Source of the DNA: DASRJW01 sp964567755
GTDB taxonomy: Bacteria > Krumholzibacteriota > Krumholzibacteriia > G020349025
NCBI GenBank assembly: GCA_964567755.1
Contig: CAZMNW010000037.1
Location: forward strand, 124,001 to 188,000
Direction of reading: 5' to 3'
Length of the DNA stretch: 64,000 bases
Shown: positions 35,034 through 42,795 of the stretch, in pieces
Position numbering within the stretch: position 1 is the stretch's first letter
Layout: every line of letters starts with the position of its first letter
Position numbers and translations under genes: made by a program
The notes under the pieces: generated by a model
What the model was told of the DNA's origin: nothing
Databases searched by the model: none
What the model saw: only the letters and a program-made list of their open reading frames with translations

Positions 35034-36033
35034 TCCAGTGGCACCCGTCGCTGCGGGCCCGGCGCTCAACGTCGCGGCCGAAGCTTCGCTCGCGGCGCTC
35101 GCGGCGCTCGAACCGCTCTCGTTCTTTCACACCGCAGCATGGCATGCCGCAGTGCAGCACGCCCAGCCGCGCTACACGCCCTTCGTGCTGGTGGCGCGCG
35201 ACGCCTCGGGGGTCGTGCACGGTGCGTGTGCATTTGCGGCGGTGCGGCGCCTGCGACTGTTGCGGCTCTACGCCGGACCGCTCGGCACCTACGGTGGCAT
35301 TACGGCGCGAAACGCCACTGCGGCCATGGCGCTGGCGCAGGCTGTGGTTGCCCTGGGCCGGGGAGGGCATCTGGCGCTCGCGCGCGTCCACGACTTCGAT
35401 GGCTCGACGACGCGACTGTTGCATGACGCGCCGCGTTGGCGGCGGGCGCGAGAAACCTGCCAGGTCCTCGATCTCCCCGACGATCCCCAGACGTTGTTTC
35501 AACATGCCTTCACGCCACAGAATCGCAACAAGATCCGCAAGGCCGAAAAGGCGGGGGTCCAGGTGCGCCGCGGTCGCGATGCGGCATCACTCCACATCTA
35601 TGCGGCACTGTACCGCTCCGCGTTGCCCCGCTTTGGGGTTCGCCGGCCGCACTCGGACGCGCTCTTCGCCGCCCTCGCCGGGAAGGATGGCGTCGACGTC
35701 TGGATCGCCGAGCGCGATGGCGCCGCAATCGCAGCGCTCCTCAACCTGCAGGGCGGCGGTCAGATCATGAATTGGGGCAATGTCTCGCGGCCAGAAGCGT
35801 GGGCCGATGCGCCGAACAATCTCCTGCACTGGCGCGCGCTCGAAGCCGGCTGCCTCGACGCGGAGGGTCCGCGCCTCTACAACTTCGGCGGCAGCGCCGG
35901 ATTGCCGGGCGTGCACGCGTTCAAGGCCGCCTTTGGTGCCCGCGAGCACGAGGTCATGCGGCTCGAATACCGCGCGCCGTGGCTCGAGTGGGCATCCCGC
36001 TGCCTGGGCACGCTCCGGAGGGTCACCCCGTGA
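35023..36033 (+). CDS. FemAB-like GNAT acyltransferase
   Basis: 336 residues from ATG 35023, overlapping the aminotransferase stop. GNAT fold of the FemAB/BioF2-like kind seen in exopolysaccharide clusters: SFFHTAAWHAAVQHAQPRY near the N-terminus, YAGPLGTYGGITARNATAAM, FTPQNRNKIRKAEKAGVQVRR (conserved asparagine and lysine-arginine loop), and APNNLLHWRALEAGCLDAEG with YNFGGSAGLPGVHAFKAAFG. Known relatives add amino-acid or acyl groups to sugars or peptidoglycan. With the preceding aminotransferase it probably acylates an amino sugar made by that enzyme. No membrane segment. Confidence 0.8.
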   Translation: MPADPVAPVAAGPALNVAAEASLAALAALEPLSFFHTAAWHAAVQHAQPRYTPFVLVARDASGVVHGACAFAAVRRLRLLRLYAGPLGTYGGITARNATAAMALAQAVVALGRGGHLALARVHDFDGSTTRLLHDAPRWRRARETCQVLDLPDDPQTLFQHAFTPQNRNKIRKAEKAGVQVRRGRDAASLHIYAALYRSALPRFGVRRPHSDALFAALAGKDGVDVWIAERDGAAIAALLNLQGGGQIMNWGNVSRPEAWADAPNNLLHWRALEAGCLDAEGPRLYNFGGSAGLPGVHAFKAAFGAREHEVMRLEYRAPWLEWASRCLGTLRRVTP

Positions 36034-37328
36034 GGCACTTGTTGCTCGTGTCGCATTTCTTCCCGCCGATGGGCGGCGGCGGTGTGCAACGCGTCACCAA
36101 GTTCGTCAAGTATCTGGCTGCCCACGGCTGGCGGACCACGGTGCTCTGCGGTCGGGCCGAGGATTATTGGATGCGCGATGAAACGCTGCTCGCGGATTTG
36201 CCGGCGTCGACGCGCGTGTTGCGCACGGCGGCGGCGAGCGGGCTCGGCATTCTGCGGCGCTTGCGCGCGGAAGCAACTGGCGACAAGCGATCGTCGCGTG
36301 GGTTCGACGGTTTGCGCCGGGCCTCGGAGTGGTTTCTGATCCCGGACTCCTACATCGGTTGGCTTCCCTTCGCCATGCGTGTGGCAGAGTCGCTGCGTCA
36401 GGATCCACCGGACGTCATGCTGTCGAGCGGCCCACCCGACACGAATCACTTGGTCGCGCTCGGCCTGCGCCGTCGAATGCGCTGGCCGTGGGTCGCAGAT
36501 TTCAGGGATCCGTGGGTGGGGCTGCACTTGCTCGTGCCGCCCACCCCGTGGCATCGACGCCGACATGCCGCGCTCGAGCGCGCGGTGCTCGCGGAAGCCG
36601 ATGCTCTGGTGGCGACAACGACATGGCTGCAGGAGCTATTGCGCCAGCGGGGGCCAGCGAATGCGTGCTTGCACTTGATCCGCAACGGCTACGATCCGGA
36701 GGACTTTGCGGCCGCGCCTGTGGAGGCGCCGCGGCAGGATGGACCGCTGCGACTGGCGCACACGGGGATGCTGACGCTCACGCGCTCGGCCGCGGGCTTG
36801 CTGCGCGCGCTTCAGCTCGTGTTCGCCCGCCACCCCGAGCTGCGCGGCAGGATCGAGCTCGATCTCGTCGGCGCGCGCGAATCGGACAACGATGCGCTGG
36901 TGCATGCTCTGGGTTTGCAGGATTGCGTGCACCTGCGAGGCTACGTCGCGCACGCCGCGGCCATTGCCAGCATGCGGCGGGCCGACGTCTTGGTGTTGTT
37001 GAAGCATACATCCGCGCGTTACGCCGGGCTCGTTCCGGGCAAGTTCTACGAGTACCTCGGCGCCGAGCGGCCGATCCTGGCGCTCGTGCCCGAATCCGAA
37101 GCGGCGACCTTGGTGCGTGAGCTACGCTGCGGTGTCGTCGCCGGGCCGGCCGACCCCGAGGCGATCGCGTCGGCACTTGTGGACTTGCATGCGGCCAAGC
37201 AGAGCGGCACGCTGGCACGACGTTTCCACTCCGGCGCGCTGCCGCAGTTCCAGCGCTCCGCGCAAGCCGGAGAGCTGGCGAATCTGTTGGCAGATGTCGC
37301 CGACGCACACCCAAGGAGCGCCAGGTGA
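36030..37328 (+). CDS. Glycosyltransferase family 4
   Basis: 432 residues from GTG 36030 (GTGA overlap with the previous stop). Begins RHLLLVSHFFPPMGGGGVQRV, the glycine-rich acceptor loop of GT4. The middle has WVADFRDPWVGLHLL, typical of the WbuB/Fnl-like subset of GT4. The donor half has LAHTGMLTLTRSAAGLLRAL, ELDLVGARESDNDALVHALG and the RYAGLVPGKFYEYLGAERPILAL motif, where the C-terminal glutamate is E in KFYEYL. Cytoplasmic; adds one sugar to a lipid-linked oligosaccharide. The stop overlaps the next start by 4 bases. Confidence 0.9.
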   Translation: MRHLLLVSHFFPPMGGGGVQRVTKFVKYLAAHGWRTTVLCGRAEDYWMRDETLLADLPASTRVLRTAAASGLGILRRLRAEATGDKRSSRGFDGLRRASEWFLIPDSYIGWLPFAMRVAESLRQDPPDVMLSSGPPDTNHLVALGLRRRMRWPWVADFRDPWVGLHLLVPPTPWHRRRHAALERAVLAEADALVATTTWLQELLRQRGPANACLHLIRNGYDPEDFAAAPVEAPRQDGPLRLAHTGMLTLTRSAAGLLRALQLVFARHPELRGRIELDLVGARESDNDALVHALGLQDCVHLRGYVAHAAAIASMRRADVLVLLKHTSARYAGLVPGKFYEYLGAERPILALVPESEAATLVRELRCGVVAGPADPEAIASALVDLHAAKQSGTLARRFHSGALPQFQRSAQAGELANLLADVADAHPRSAR

Positions 37329-38797
37329 GTCGTTCGCCGCTCCTCTCGCCGGCGCGGCTGTGGCTGCGGGTCGCTCTCCTGGTCTACGCGCTCGGTGTTC
37401 TCGCTTACCGCGATTCGCTCATGGACGACACCTTCATTCACTTGCAGTACGCGCGCAACCTGCGGGCGGCAGGGACGCTCGCCTTCAATCCGGGCGAGCC
37501 GTCTCTCGGCGCCACGAGCCCGCTGTGGATCCTGCTGCTGGCGGCGCTGGGTGCGAGCGAGCTCGCGGCACGACTGGCGAGCGTGGCTTGCGGCGGGCTC
37601 GCAGTCTGGCTGTTCGCGCTCCAGGCCCGGCGGTGTTTGGGCGGCGGCATCTTCGCCGCAGCGGCCAGCATCGCCTGGGCGGGGAACCTCTGGCTGGTGC
37701 GTCACGCGCCGAACGGCATGGAGTCCACCTGCGCGCTGCTCTTGGTGCTGTGCGTGTTCGAGCTGCGCGCGCATCCCCGGGAAGGGTGGTGGGATGTCGG
37801 ACTCGGACTCGCCCTCGCATGCGCATGCTTGGTGCGACCCGAGCTGGTGCTCCTCTTTGGATTGTTCATCTGCATCGATCTCGCGTCGCCCGAACGTGTG
37901 CGGCGCTTGCGGACATGGTTGCCTCTCTGTGCGGCAGTGTGTGCGATGTGGGCGGCATTCGCCTGGTGGCGGGTGGGGCACGTGCTGCCGGATACGGTGA
38001 GCGCCAAATCCGCCGGGCCGTCGATCGCGGCAGGATTCGCCGTGCTGGCGCGCAGCGCGCAACTGGTCGGCATGGCCCATCCCATCGAGGCAGTCGGCCT
38101 GGTGCTGGTGCTTTTCTGGGGACTGCGGCGCGGCAGGAACCTCGCATGGCGGACGCACCCGCTCGCCCCCTGGGTTGGTTTTGCGCTCTTGCTGGTCGTA
38201 ACCTATGCCTTCCTCGACGTCCAAGTGCAACCGCGCTACCTGCTGCCGGCGTTGCCGTGCGTCACCCTATGCGGTTTCGCCGCCTGGCGCGCGGTGTGCG
38301 GTTTGTCGGCGCGCGCGGCCGTCACTCTTTGCATCGCGGCTCTTGCTGCCGGCACATTCGTGAGTGCGGCGCGCGTCTTGCCGGTGACGCGCGATTATTC
38401 GCGGGCGCTGCGCCCGGCGCTCGTGCCGCTGGTGGAGGAAGTGCGATCGCGCGCGCCCGGCAGCGCCGTCGTCGCCACCCCCGACATCGGCGTTGTTGGC
38501 TTCTATGGCGTGCGCGTGCTGGATCTGGGCGGGCTCATCGAACCGCGGGCGCAAGCACTGCAAGAAGCCATGGGGTACGACGCGATGCTGGTCTCGGGAG
38601 CTTTTCTCGATCTCGGCGCCTGTGATTTCGTCATCGACCGCTCGCGCGAGCGCGAACGTTTCGCGGGACAAGTGAGCCGAGGTCGCCATTGGCGGCCACT
38701 CCGCACCACGACGATCCCGAATCTGGGACTTTCACGCCCGGGACCGTTCTTCTACACCCTCTACGCTCTCGAAAGTGCTCCGTCGTCGCCGCGGTGA
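37325..38797 (+). CDS. GT-C-type polytopic membrane glycosyltransferase
   Basis: 490 residues from GTG 37325, GTGA overlap. About 10-11 membrane helices. The first periplasmic loop has SLMDDTFIHLQYARNLRAAG and FNPGEPSLGATSPLW; the paired aspartates after helix 1 (DD at about residue 35) are the usual catalytic site of GT-C enzymes that use polyprenyl-phosphate sugars. A C-terminal soluble part (VATPDIGVVGFYG, LDLGGLIEPRAQALQE) is common in this subfamily. Likely donors are the lipid-linked sugars made by the GT2 enzymes at 23034 and 28357. It is the last gene of the glycan run: 242 bases without a gene follow. Confidence 0.82.
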   Translation: MSRSPLLSPARLWLRVALLVYALGVLAYRDSLMDDTFIHLQYARNLRAAGTLAFNPGEPSLGATSPLWILLLAALGASELAARLASVACGGLAVWLFALQARRCLGGGIFAAAASIAWAGNLWLVRHAPNGMESTCALLLVLCVFELRAHPREGWWDVGLGLALACACLVRPELVLLFGLFICIDLASPERVRRLRTWLPLCAAVCAMWAAFAWWRVGHVLPDTVSAKSAGPSIAAGFAVLARSAQLVGMAHPIEAVGLVLVLFWGLRRGRNLAWRTHPLAPWVGFALLLVVTYAFLDVQVQPRYLLPALPCVTLCGFAAWRAVCGLSARAAVTLCIAALAAGTFVSAARVLPVTRDYSRALRPALVPLVEEVRSRAPGSAVVATPDIGVVGFYGVRVLDLGGLIEPRAQALQEAMGYDAMLVSGAFLDLGACDFVIDRSRERERFAGQVSRGRHWRPLRTTTIPNLGLSRPGPFFYTLYALESAPSSPR

Positions 38798-39039
38798 CCA
38801 AGCCGCATTCAAGACTGGGTGAGTCCGCAGAGTGCATGGGCGGCTTTGCGTGATGCGGCGGTAACGCGTCGCAGCGTTTCCGTCGATGACTTCCAGGCGC
38901 GCCAACAACTCGCCGAGCGTGCCTGTCCACGCCGCATTGGATCGTCCCCACGTCGCGCGCACGGCTCTTGCTCGACAAACGACCTAGCGAGTCGGGTGAG
39001 TGGCCACACCAGCGGGTGCGTGCAATCCAGGGGGACGCG
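38798..39039. other. Gap between the glycan cluster and the envelope gene run
   Basis: No convincing gene. A weak inverted repeat, AAGCCGC at 38800-38806 and GCGGCTT at 38840-38846, begins right after the stop of the membrane glycosyltransferase and might serve as a weak terminator, though its loop is 33 bases. The promoter of the 15-gene envelope run should lie here; I do not see a clear -35/-10 pair. Confidence 0.35.
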
Positions 39040-39507
39040 ATGAGGCAGCACACGCATTGGACAAGGTCCATTGCAGAGCGACGTGCCGCTCGGCAGCGCG
39101 GGCGCCTCGCGCTCGGTTGTCTCGCCCTCTGTGCCGGATTCGGCTGCGGCCGCGCTGCGGACCCCATCGCACCGGGGGGCGGCCCCGAAGTCGAGCTGGA
39201 TTACGGCGTCTTTGCCGCCGAGATCGAGCCCATCCTGCAACAACGTGGTTGCTCGAATCTCGGCTGCCATGGCGGTCAAGGCTCGGGACAGCTGCTGCTC
39301 TCGGGCGGCGCTTTCCCAGAAGCCGACTTCATCGCCGTCGGTGGCCACGTGACGCCATGGGATCCGATGCAGAGCCCGTTACTGCGCAAACCACTCGACG
39401 TCGCGTCGGGAGGCCTGGTGCACGGCGGTGGTGCGGTGTTCACCGATGTGAGCGATCCGGACTACCAGACGCTGCTGCGGTGGGTCACACCGGAGGGCTC
39501 GCCGTGA
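39040..39507 (+). CDS. Small exported haem-binding protein with a CX4CH motif
   Basis: 155 residues from ATG 39040, with AGGGGG 8 bases upstream. The N-terminus (LALGCLALCAGFGCG) looks like a lipoprotein or Sec signal, though the lipobox is weak. C71, C76 and H77 form GCSNLGCHGG, a CX4CH haem-attachment variant rather than CX2CH, in a setting (EIEPILQQRGCSNLGCHG, GQLLLSGG, LLRWVTPEGSP) typical of planctomycete-type small cytochrome c domains. A likely distal ligand cannot be named. It opens a run of envelope genes and is followed after a 4-base overlap by a barrel gene. Inferred: a periplasmic or surface electron carrier for the dihaem protein two genes on. Confidence 0.7.
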   Translation: MRQHTHWTRSIAERRAARQRGRLALGCLALCAGFGCGRAADPIAPGGGPEVELDYGVFAAEIEPILQQRGCSNLGCHGGQGSGQLLLSGGAFPEADFIAVGGHVTPWDPMQSPLLRKPLDVASGGLVHGGGAVFTDVSDPDYQTLLRWVTPEGSP

Positions 39508-40076
39508 CGCGACGTTCCAGGGTCTTGGCGGGCACCATCGGTTGGGTGTTGATCGCACCGGCTGCGGGGGCGCAAGCAACGCTCACGCCGCCAGCTGACG
39601 CGTTCGTGCACAAGATCACCTTCGGGGTCACGGCGGGACAGCTCGGTTCGGACCCGCTGTACAATTTCCACCTCGGATTCCAACCGGCAAGCAGGCTCGG
39701 CCTCGAGGCGACCTTGGCGCACACGCCGAGCAGTGGCACGCACGCCGCGCTACATCACCTGGGTGCAGTGATCCCGGTCTTGGCGCGCGGGCTGGTGCGG
39801 CCTTACATCGTCGCCGGCCTCGGCACGATCCAAGTGTTCGCGGGCACCGCACTCAACGCCGACACCGTCACCAAGCTCGTGTTGCACGCCGGCAGCGGCG
39901 TGCAGCTGCACCTGCGCCGCGACGTCGCACTGCGCTTCGAGGCACGTGCCCTCGGCGCCGTCGACCAGCAAGAAGACCACAGCGGTCTCCTGGGATACAC
40001 GCAGTGGAGCGCGGGACTGGCGTTCCACCGCCCTCTCGGCGCTGCGAATGCATTCGACACGGGAGAAGGGCCATGA
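39504..40076 (+). CDS. Small outer-membrane beta-barrel protein
   Basis: 190 residues from GTG 39504 (GTGA overlap with the cytochrome stop). A signal peptide ends near APAAGAQA. The rest alternates short amphipathic beta strands and turns, for example FHLGFQPASRLGLEATLAHT, LVRPYIVAGLGTIQVFAG and LVLHAGSGVQLHLRRDVALRFEARAL, as in OmpW/OmpA-like eight-strand barrels. The C-terminus does not end in the usual aromatic residue (GEGP), although LAFHRPL near the end could be the last strand. Its ATGA overlap with the next gene ties it to the haem proteins. Confidence 0.65.
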   Translation: MTRRSRVLAGTIGWVLIAPAAGAQATLTPPADAFVHKITFGVTAGQLGSDPLYNFHLGFQPASRLGLEATLAHTPSSGTHAALHHLGAVIPVLARGLVRPYIVAGLGTIQVFAGTALNADTVTKLVLHAGSGVQLHLRRDVALRFEARALGAVDQQEDHSGLLGYTQWSAGLAFHRPLGAANAFDTGEGP

Positions 40077-42055
40077 AGCTGTCTCGCTCCAAGACGTCCA
40101 TCGTCATCGCCACCGCCCTGGCCGGCAGTCTGGGATGCCGTGGTTCGGCCCCGGAGGACCTGATCGGCGGCGAGCAGAGCACCGAAATGTTGGTGTTTGT
40201 CAAGGCGAGTGCGGAAGAGACCTTGAACCGCACGCGTGCGGCGTCGAACCTCTGCCTCCTGGTGCCGATTTCGCCCGATGGCGAGATCCGACCGCTGACG
40301 CAGTTCACGAGCGCATCGATCCAGGATCCGTGCGTGTCGTTCGAAGGCGACAAGGTGCTGTTCTCGATGGCGCCTGCGCCCGGGGCGCCGCGCAACATCT
40401 GGGAGATCCGGGTCGACGGCACGGGCCTGCGCCAGGTGAGCGGAACGGACGCGCAAGGGCGCGACGGTGACGACTTCGATCCCTTCTACTTGCCCGACGG
40501 GCGCATCGCCTTCACCTCGAATCGGCCCGGGCACCTGGACGAGTACAACCGCAGCCTGGCCGAGGTGTTGCATGTGATGAACGCCGATGGCAGCGGCATG
40601 CAGCAACTGTCTTATAATATGAGCGACGATTTCGACCCGTTCCTGCTGCCGAGCGGTCGGATCGCGTATACGCGTTGGGATCATCACGGCACCCAGAACC
40701 GGTTTCCGCTGTTCGCCACCAATCCGGACGGCAGCGGCACCTTCCACCTCTTCGGCAACCACGGTCTCAACTTCTTCCACCCGGAAGTGGTGCCCGACGG
40801 TCGCTTGGTGACGATTCTATCCAACGAGGTGAATGGCGACGCCGGAAGAATCGCCCTGCTGCGCCTCGAGGGCACGCATGACGATCCGCCAGCGCCGAAC
40901 CTGATCGCGACCTTGACCACCGACATCGAGCTCGACGGACCGCCGTTCGTCAGAGGTGCCTTCAAGTACCCGCGCTGGATCGGCGCCAATCGTTTCGTTG
41001 TTTCCTACACCTTGCCCTTCGGCGAAGGCGCGATGAGCGAAGAAGAGATCGACGAGGAAGAAGCCGATTACGGCCTCTACACCTTCGAAGTCGTGGCCGA
41101 TGGCGCCGGCAACGAGACCATCTCGATCTTGAGCTTCCTGTACAACGATCCGGCGACGCAGGAATACGACGCACAGCTGGTAGCGCCGCACGCGCGGCCG
41201 CCGGCCATCGCCTCGACGCTCGATCCGGGGGCCACGACCGGCGTCTTCCATGTCAGCAGCATCTTCAACCGCCAGACTGGCGACGGGCAGGAGCGCCCGC
41301 AGCCGGGCGACGTGGCCCTTGTCATGGTGATCGAAGCGATTCCCACCATGCCGGGAGATGCGCGCGGCATTTCCACCACCGAATTCGAGCGCAAGCGCAT
41401 CCTCGGCACCGCTCCGGTCGAGACCGATGGCTCGTTCCACATCCGCGTGCCCGCGAACATGCCGCTCGCGTTCAACTTGCTCGATGCGGATGGCCGTTCG
41501 ATGGTGACGAAACGCAACTGGATCTACGCCCGGCCCGGCGAGCAGTTCCTCGGTTGTGTCGGCTGCCACGGCCCGCGCGGCAGCAGCGGCAGTCTGAACA
41601 CGCTGGCGCTCGCACGGCCGGCGACGGATCTCGACGTGCCGGTGGCGCAACGCGAGGTCGTGAACTTCATCACCACGTTGCAGCCCATCGTCGAAGCGAA
41701 GTGCACCAACTGCCATCAGCCGTCGTTCACGCCACGCGTGGTCAACGGCGTCACCCTCATCGACACCACGGCCGCCGCGGCGAACCTCGATCTGCGCATG
41801 GTGGCGGTCACCGACACCATGACCAACGAGACCTTTCCGCAGGCGTATCTCACTTTGGCCGGCGGCATGGAGGGGATGATGGGCAGCACCGTCGTCGACC
41901 CGGGATTCTCGCGCCGCAGCCGGCTCATCGACGTGCTGCGCGCCTTGGGCAGCGCCTCTGGACAGCCTTCCCATCCGCAAGGTGCGGAGGCTCTGAGCAG
42001 CGCCGAGCAACGTTTGTTCACCCTGTGGGTCGATCTGGGAGCGCAGTACCGATGA
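40073..42055 (+). CDS. HzsA-related exported protein: TolB-like propeller plus two CXXCH haem sites
   Basis: 660 residues from ATG 40073. The N-terminal signal with LAGSLGC suggests a lipoprotein or Sec substrate. About 50-300 is a TolB/PD40-like propeller (FDPFYLPDGRIAFTSNRPGH, DDFDPFLLPSGRIAYTRWDHHG, NFFHPEVVPDGRLVTI). The following domain (FERKRILGTAPVETDGSFHIRVPANMPL cut across 410-460) matches the HzsA-related family. Haem sites are C495-x2-C498-H499 (LGCVGCHGP) and C544-x2-C547-H548 (AKCTNCHQ). Known: named after hydrazine synthase alpha subunit, but most members lie outside anammox bacteria and have unknown substrates; I do not infer hydrazine chemistry. Probably a periplasmic or surface redox protein. 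The neighbours are a small CX4CH protein and a TlpA-like thioredoxin. Confidence 0.82.
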   Translation: MKLSRSKTSIVIATALAGSLGCRGSAPEDLIGGEQSTEMLVFVKASAEETLNRTRAASNLCLLVPISPDGEIRPLTQFTSASIQDPCVSFEGDKVLFSMAPAPGAPRNIWEIRVDGTGLRQVSGTDAQGRDGDDFDPFYLPDGRIAFTSNRPGHLDEYNRSLAEVLHVMNADGSGMQQLSYNMSDDFDPFLLPSGRIAYTRWDHHGTQNRFPLFATNPDGSGTFHLFGNHGLNFFHPEVVPDGRLVTILSNEVNGDAGRIALLRLEGTHDDPPAPNLIATLTTDIELDGPPFVRGAFKYPRWIGANRFVVSYTLPFGEGAMSEEEIDEEEADYGLYTFEVVADGAGNETISILSFLYNDPATQEYDAQLVAPHARPPAIASTLDPGATTGVFHVSSIFNRQTGDGQERPQPGDVALVMVIEAIPTMPGDARGISTTEFERKRILGTAPVETDGSFHIRVPANMPLAFNLLDADGRSMVTKRNWIYARPGEQFLGCVGCHGPRGSSGSLNTLALARPATDLDVPVAQREVVNFITTLQPIVEAKCTNCHQPSFTPRVVNGVTLIDTTAAAANLDLRMVAVTDTMTNETFPQAYLTLAGGMEGMMGSTVVDPGFSRRSRLIDVLRALGSASGQPSHPQGAEALSSAEQRLFTLWVDLGAQYR

Positions 42056-42525
42056 GTCGCTGCATGCCGATCGCGCTGCTCGTGTGCTGTGCCTGGGGTT
42101 TGCCGGTCGCCGCTGGCAATGCCCCGGACTTTCGCGCCTCGACACGCGCAGGGGAGACTGTCGAGCTCGCCGAATTTCGTGGCCGTTTCGTCCTGCTCGA
42201 TTTCTGGGCCAGCTGGTGCGGGTCCTGCCGCAGCGAAATGCCGCGGCTGGTGGCGCTGGAGCGCGAAATCGACGGCTTAGTGGTGCTGGCGGTGAACGTC
42301 GATTCGGAGCGTGAAGCGCTGGACCGCTTCGCCGCCCGCGTCGCGTTACCGCGGCGTGTCGTGCTCGATCCGGAAGGCCGCGTCGCCGATTGCTTCGCCA
42401 TCCCGGCGTTGCCATGGCAGGTGCTGGTCGGTCCGGACGGCAAGATCGTGCGCCAAGGGGTGCGCGTCCACGACGGGGCTGCGGCACTGCGCGCCGAGAT
42501 CCACAACCGTGGGGTGACGGAATGA
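42052..42525 (+). CDS. TlpA-like periplasmic thioredoxin
   Basis: 157 residues from ATG 42052, ATGA overlap with the dihaem gene. A signal peptide (MPIALLVCCAWGLPVAAG) is followed by APDFRASTRAGETVELAEFRGRFVLLDFWASWCGSC, so the redox pair is C56 and C59 in WCGSC. The cis-proline loop is ALPWQVLVGPDGKIV. Short, with only the thioredoxin fold. Likely keeps cysteines of c-type cytochromes or other exported proteins reduced, or handles electrons for the DUF4266/DUF3570 pair that follows. This order (TlpA, DUF4266, DUF3570) is one I know from other phyla. Confidence 0.88.
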   Translation: MSRCMPIALLVCCAWGLPVAAGNAPDFRASTRAGETVELAEFRGRFVLLDFWASWCGSCRSEMPRLVALEREIDGLVVLAVNVDSEREALDRFAARVALPRRVVLDPEGRVADCFAIPALPWQVLVGPDGKIVRQGVRVHDGAAALRAEIHNRGVTE

Positions 42526-42767
42526 ATCCGAAGGCGCACAAACGGCTCGTGATGCGGATGCTCGGCATCTGGTTCGGCGCCTGCGTGCTGATCGCGCTCG
42601 CGGGGTGCACGCACGTCAAACCGTACCAGCGCCAGCATCTCGCCGATCGCATCATGGATCCGGCCGCGGTGCGCTGGGAGGCTGCGAGCGAACGCAAGAT
42701 GCTGTCGACGCGTGAAGGCGCAATGGGCGGGACACAGGGGATGGGCGGCGGCTGCGCCTGCAACTAG
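42522..42767 (+). CDS. DUF4266 lipoprotein
   Basis: 81 residues from ATG 42522, ATGA overlap. The signal peptide has a good lipobox, LIALAGC. The mature part is typical of DUF4266: THVKPYQRQHLADRIMDP, then STREGAMGGTQG, and the invariant C-terminal GGGCACN. Family members I recall have a Ser or Thr after EGx before GG; here that position is Met. Because the family travels with ApbE, a covalently bound FMN has been discussed for it in my memory, but I cannot confirm that. Too small to be an enzyme alone; probably a lipid-anchored partner of the DUF3570 barrel. Confidence 0.85.
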   Translation: MNPKAHKRLVMRMLGIWFGACVLIALAGCTHVKPYQRQHLADRIMDPAAVRWEAASERKMLSTREGAMGGTQGMGGGCACN

Positions 42768-42795
42768 CGGGCGCAGGCAGCGGAGGGGCGCGGCA

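Noticed and set aside
40073..42055. Hydrazine synthase subunit
   Set aside because: The HzsA-related family is broad; no HzsB/C or hydrazine dehydrogenase gene is nearby.
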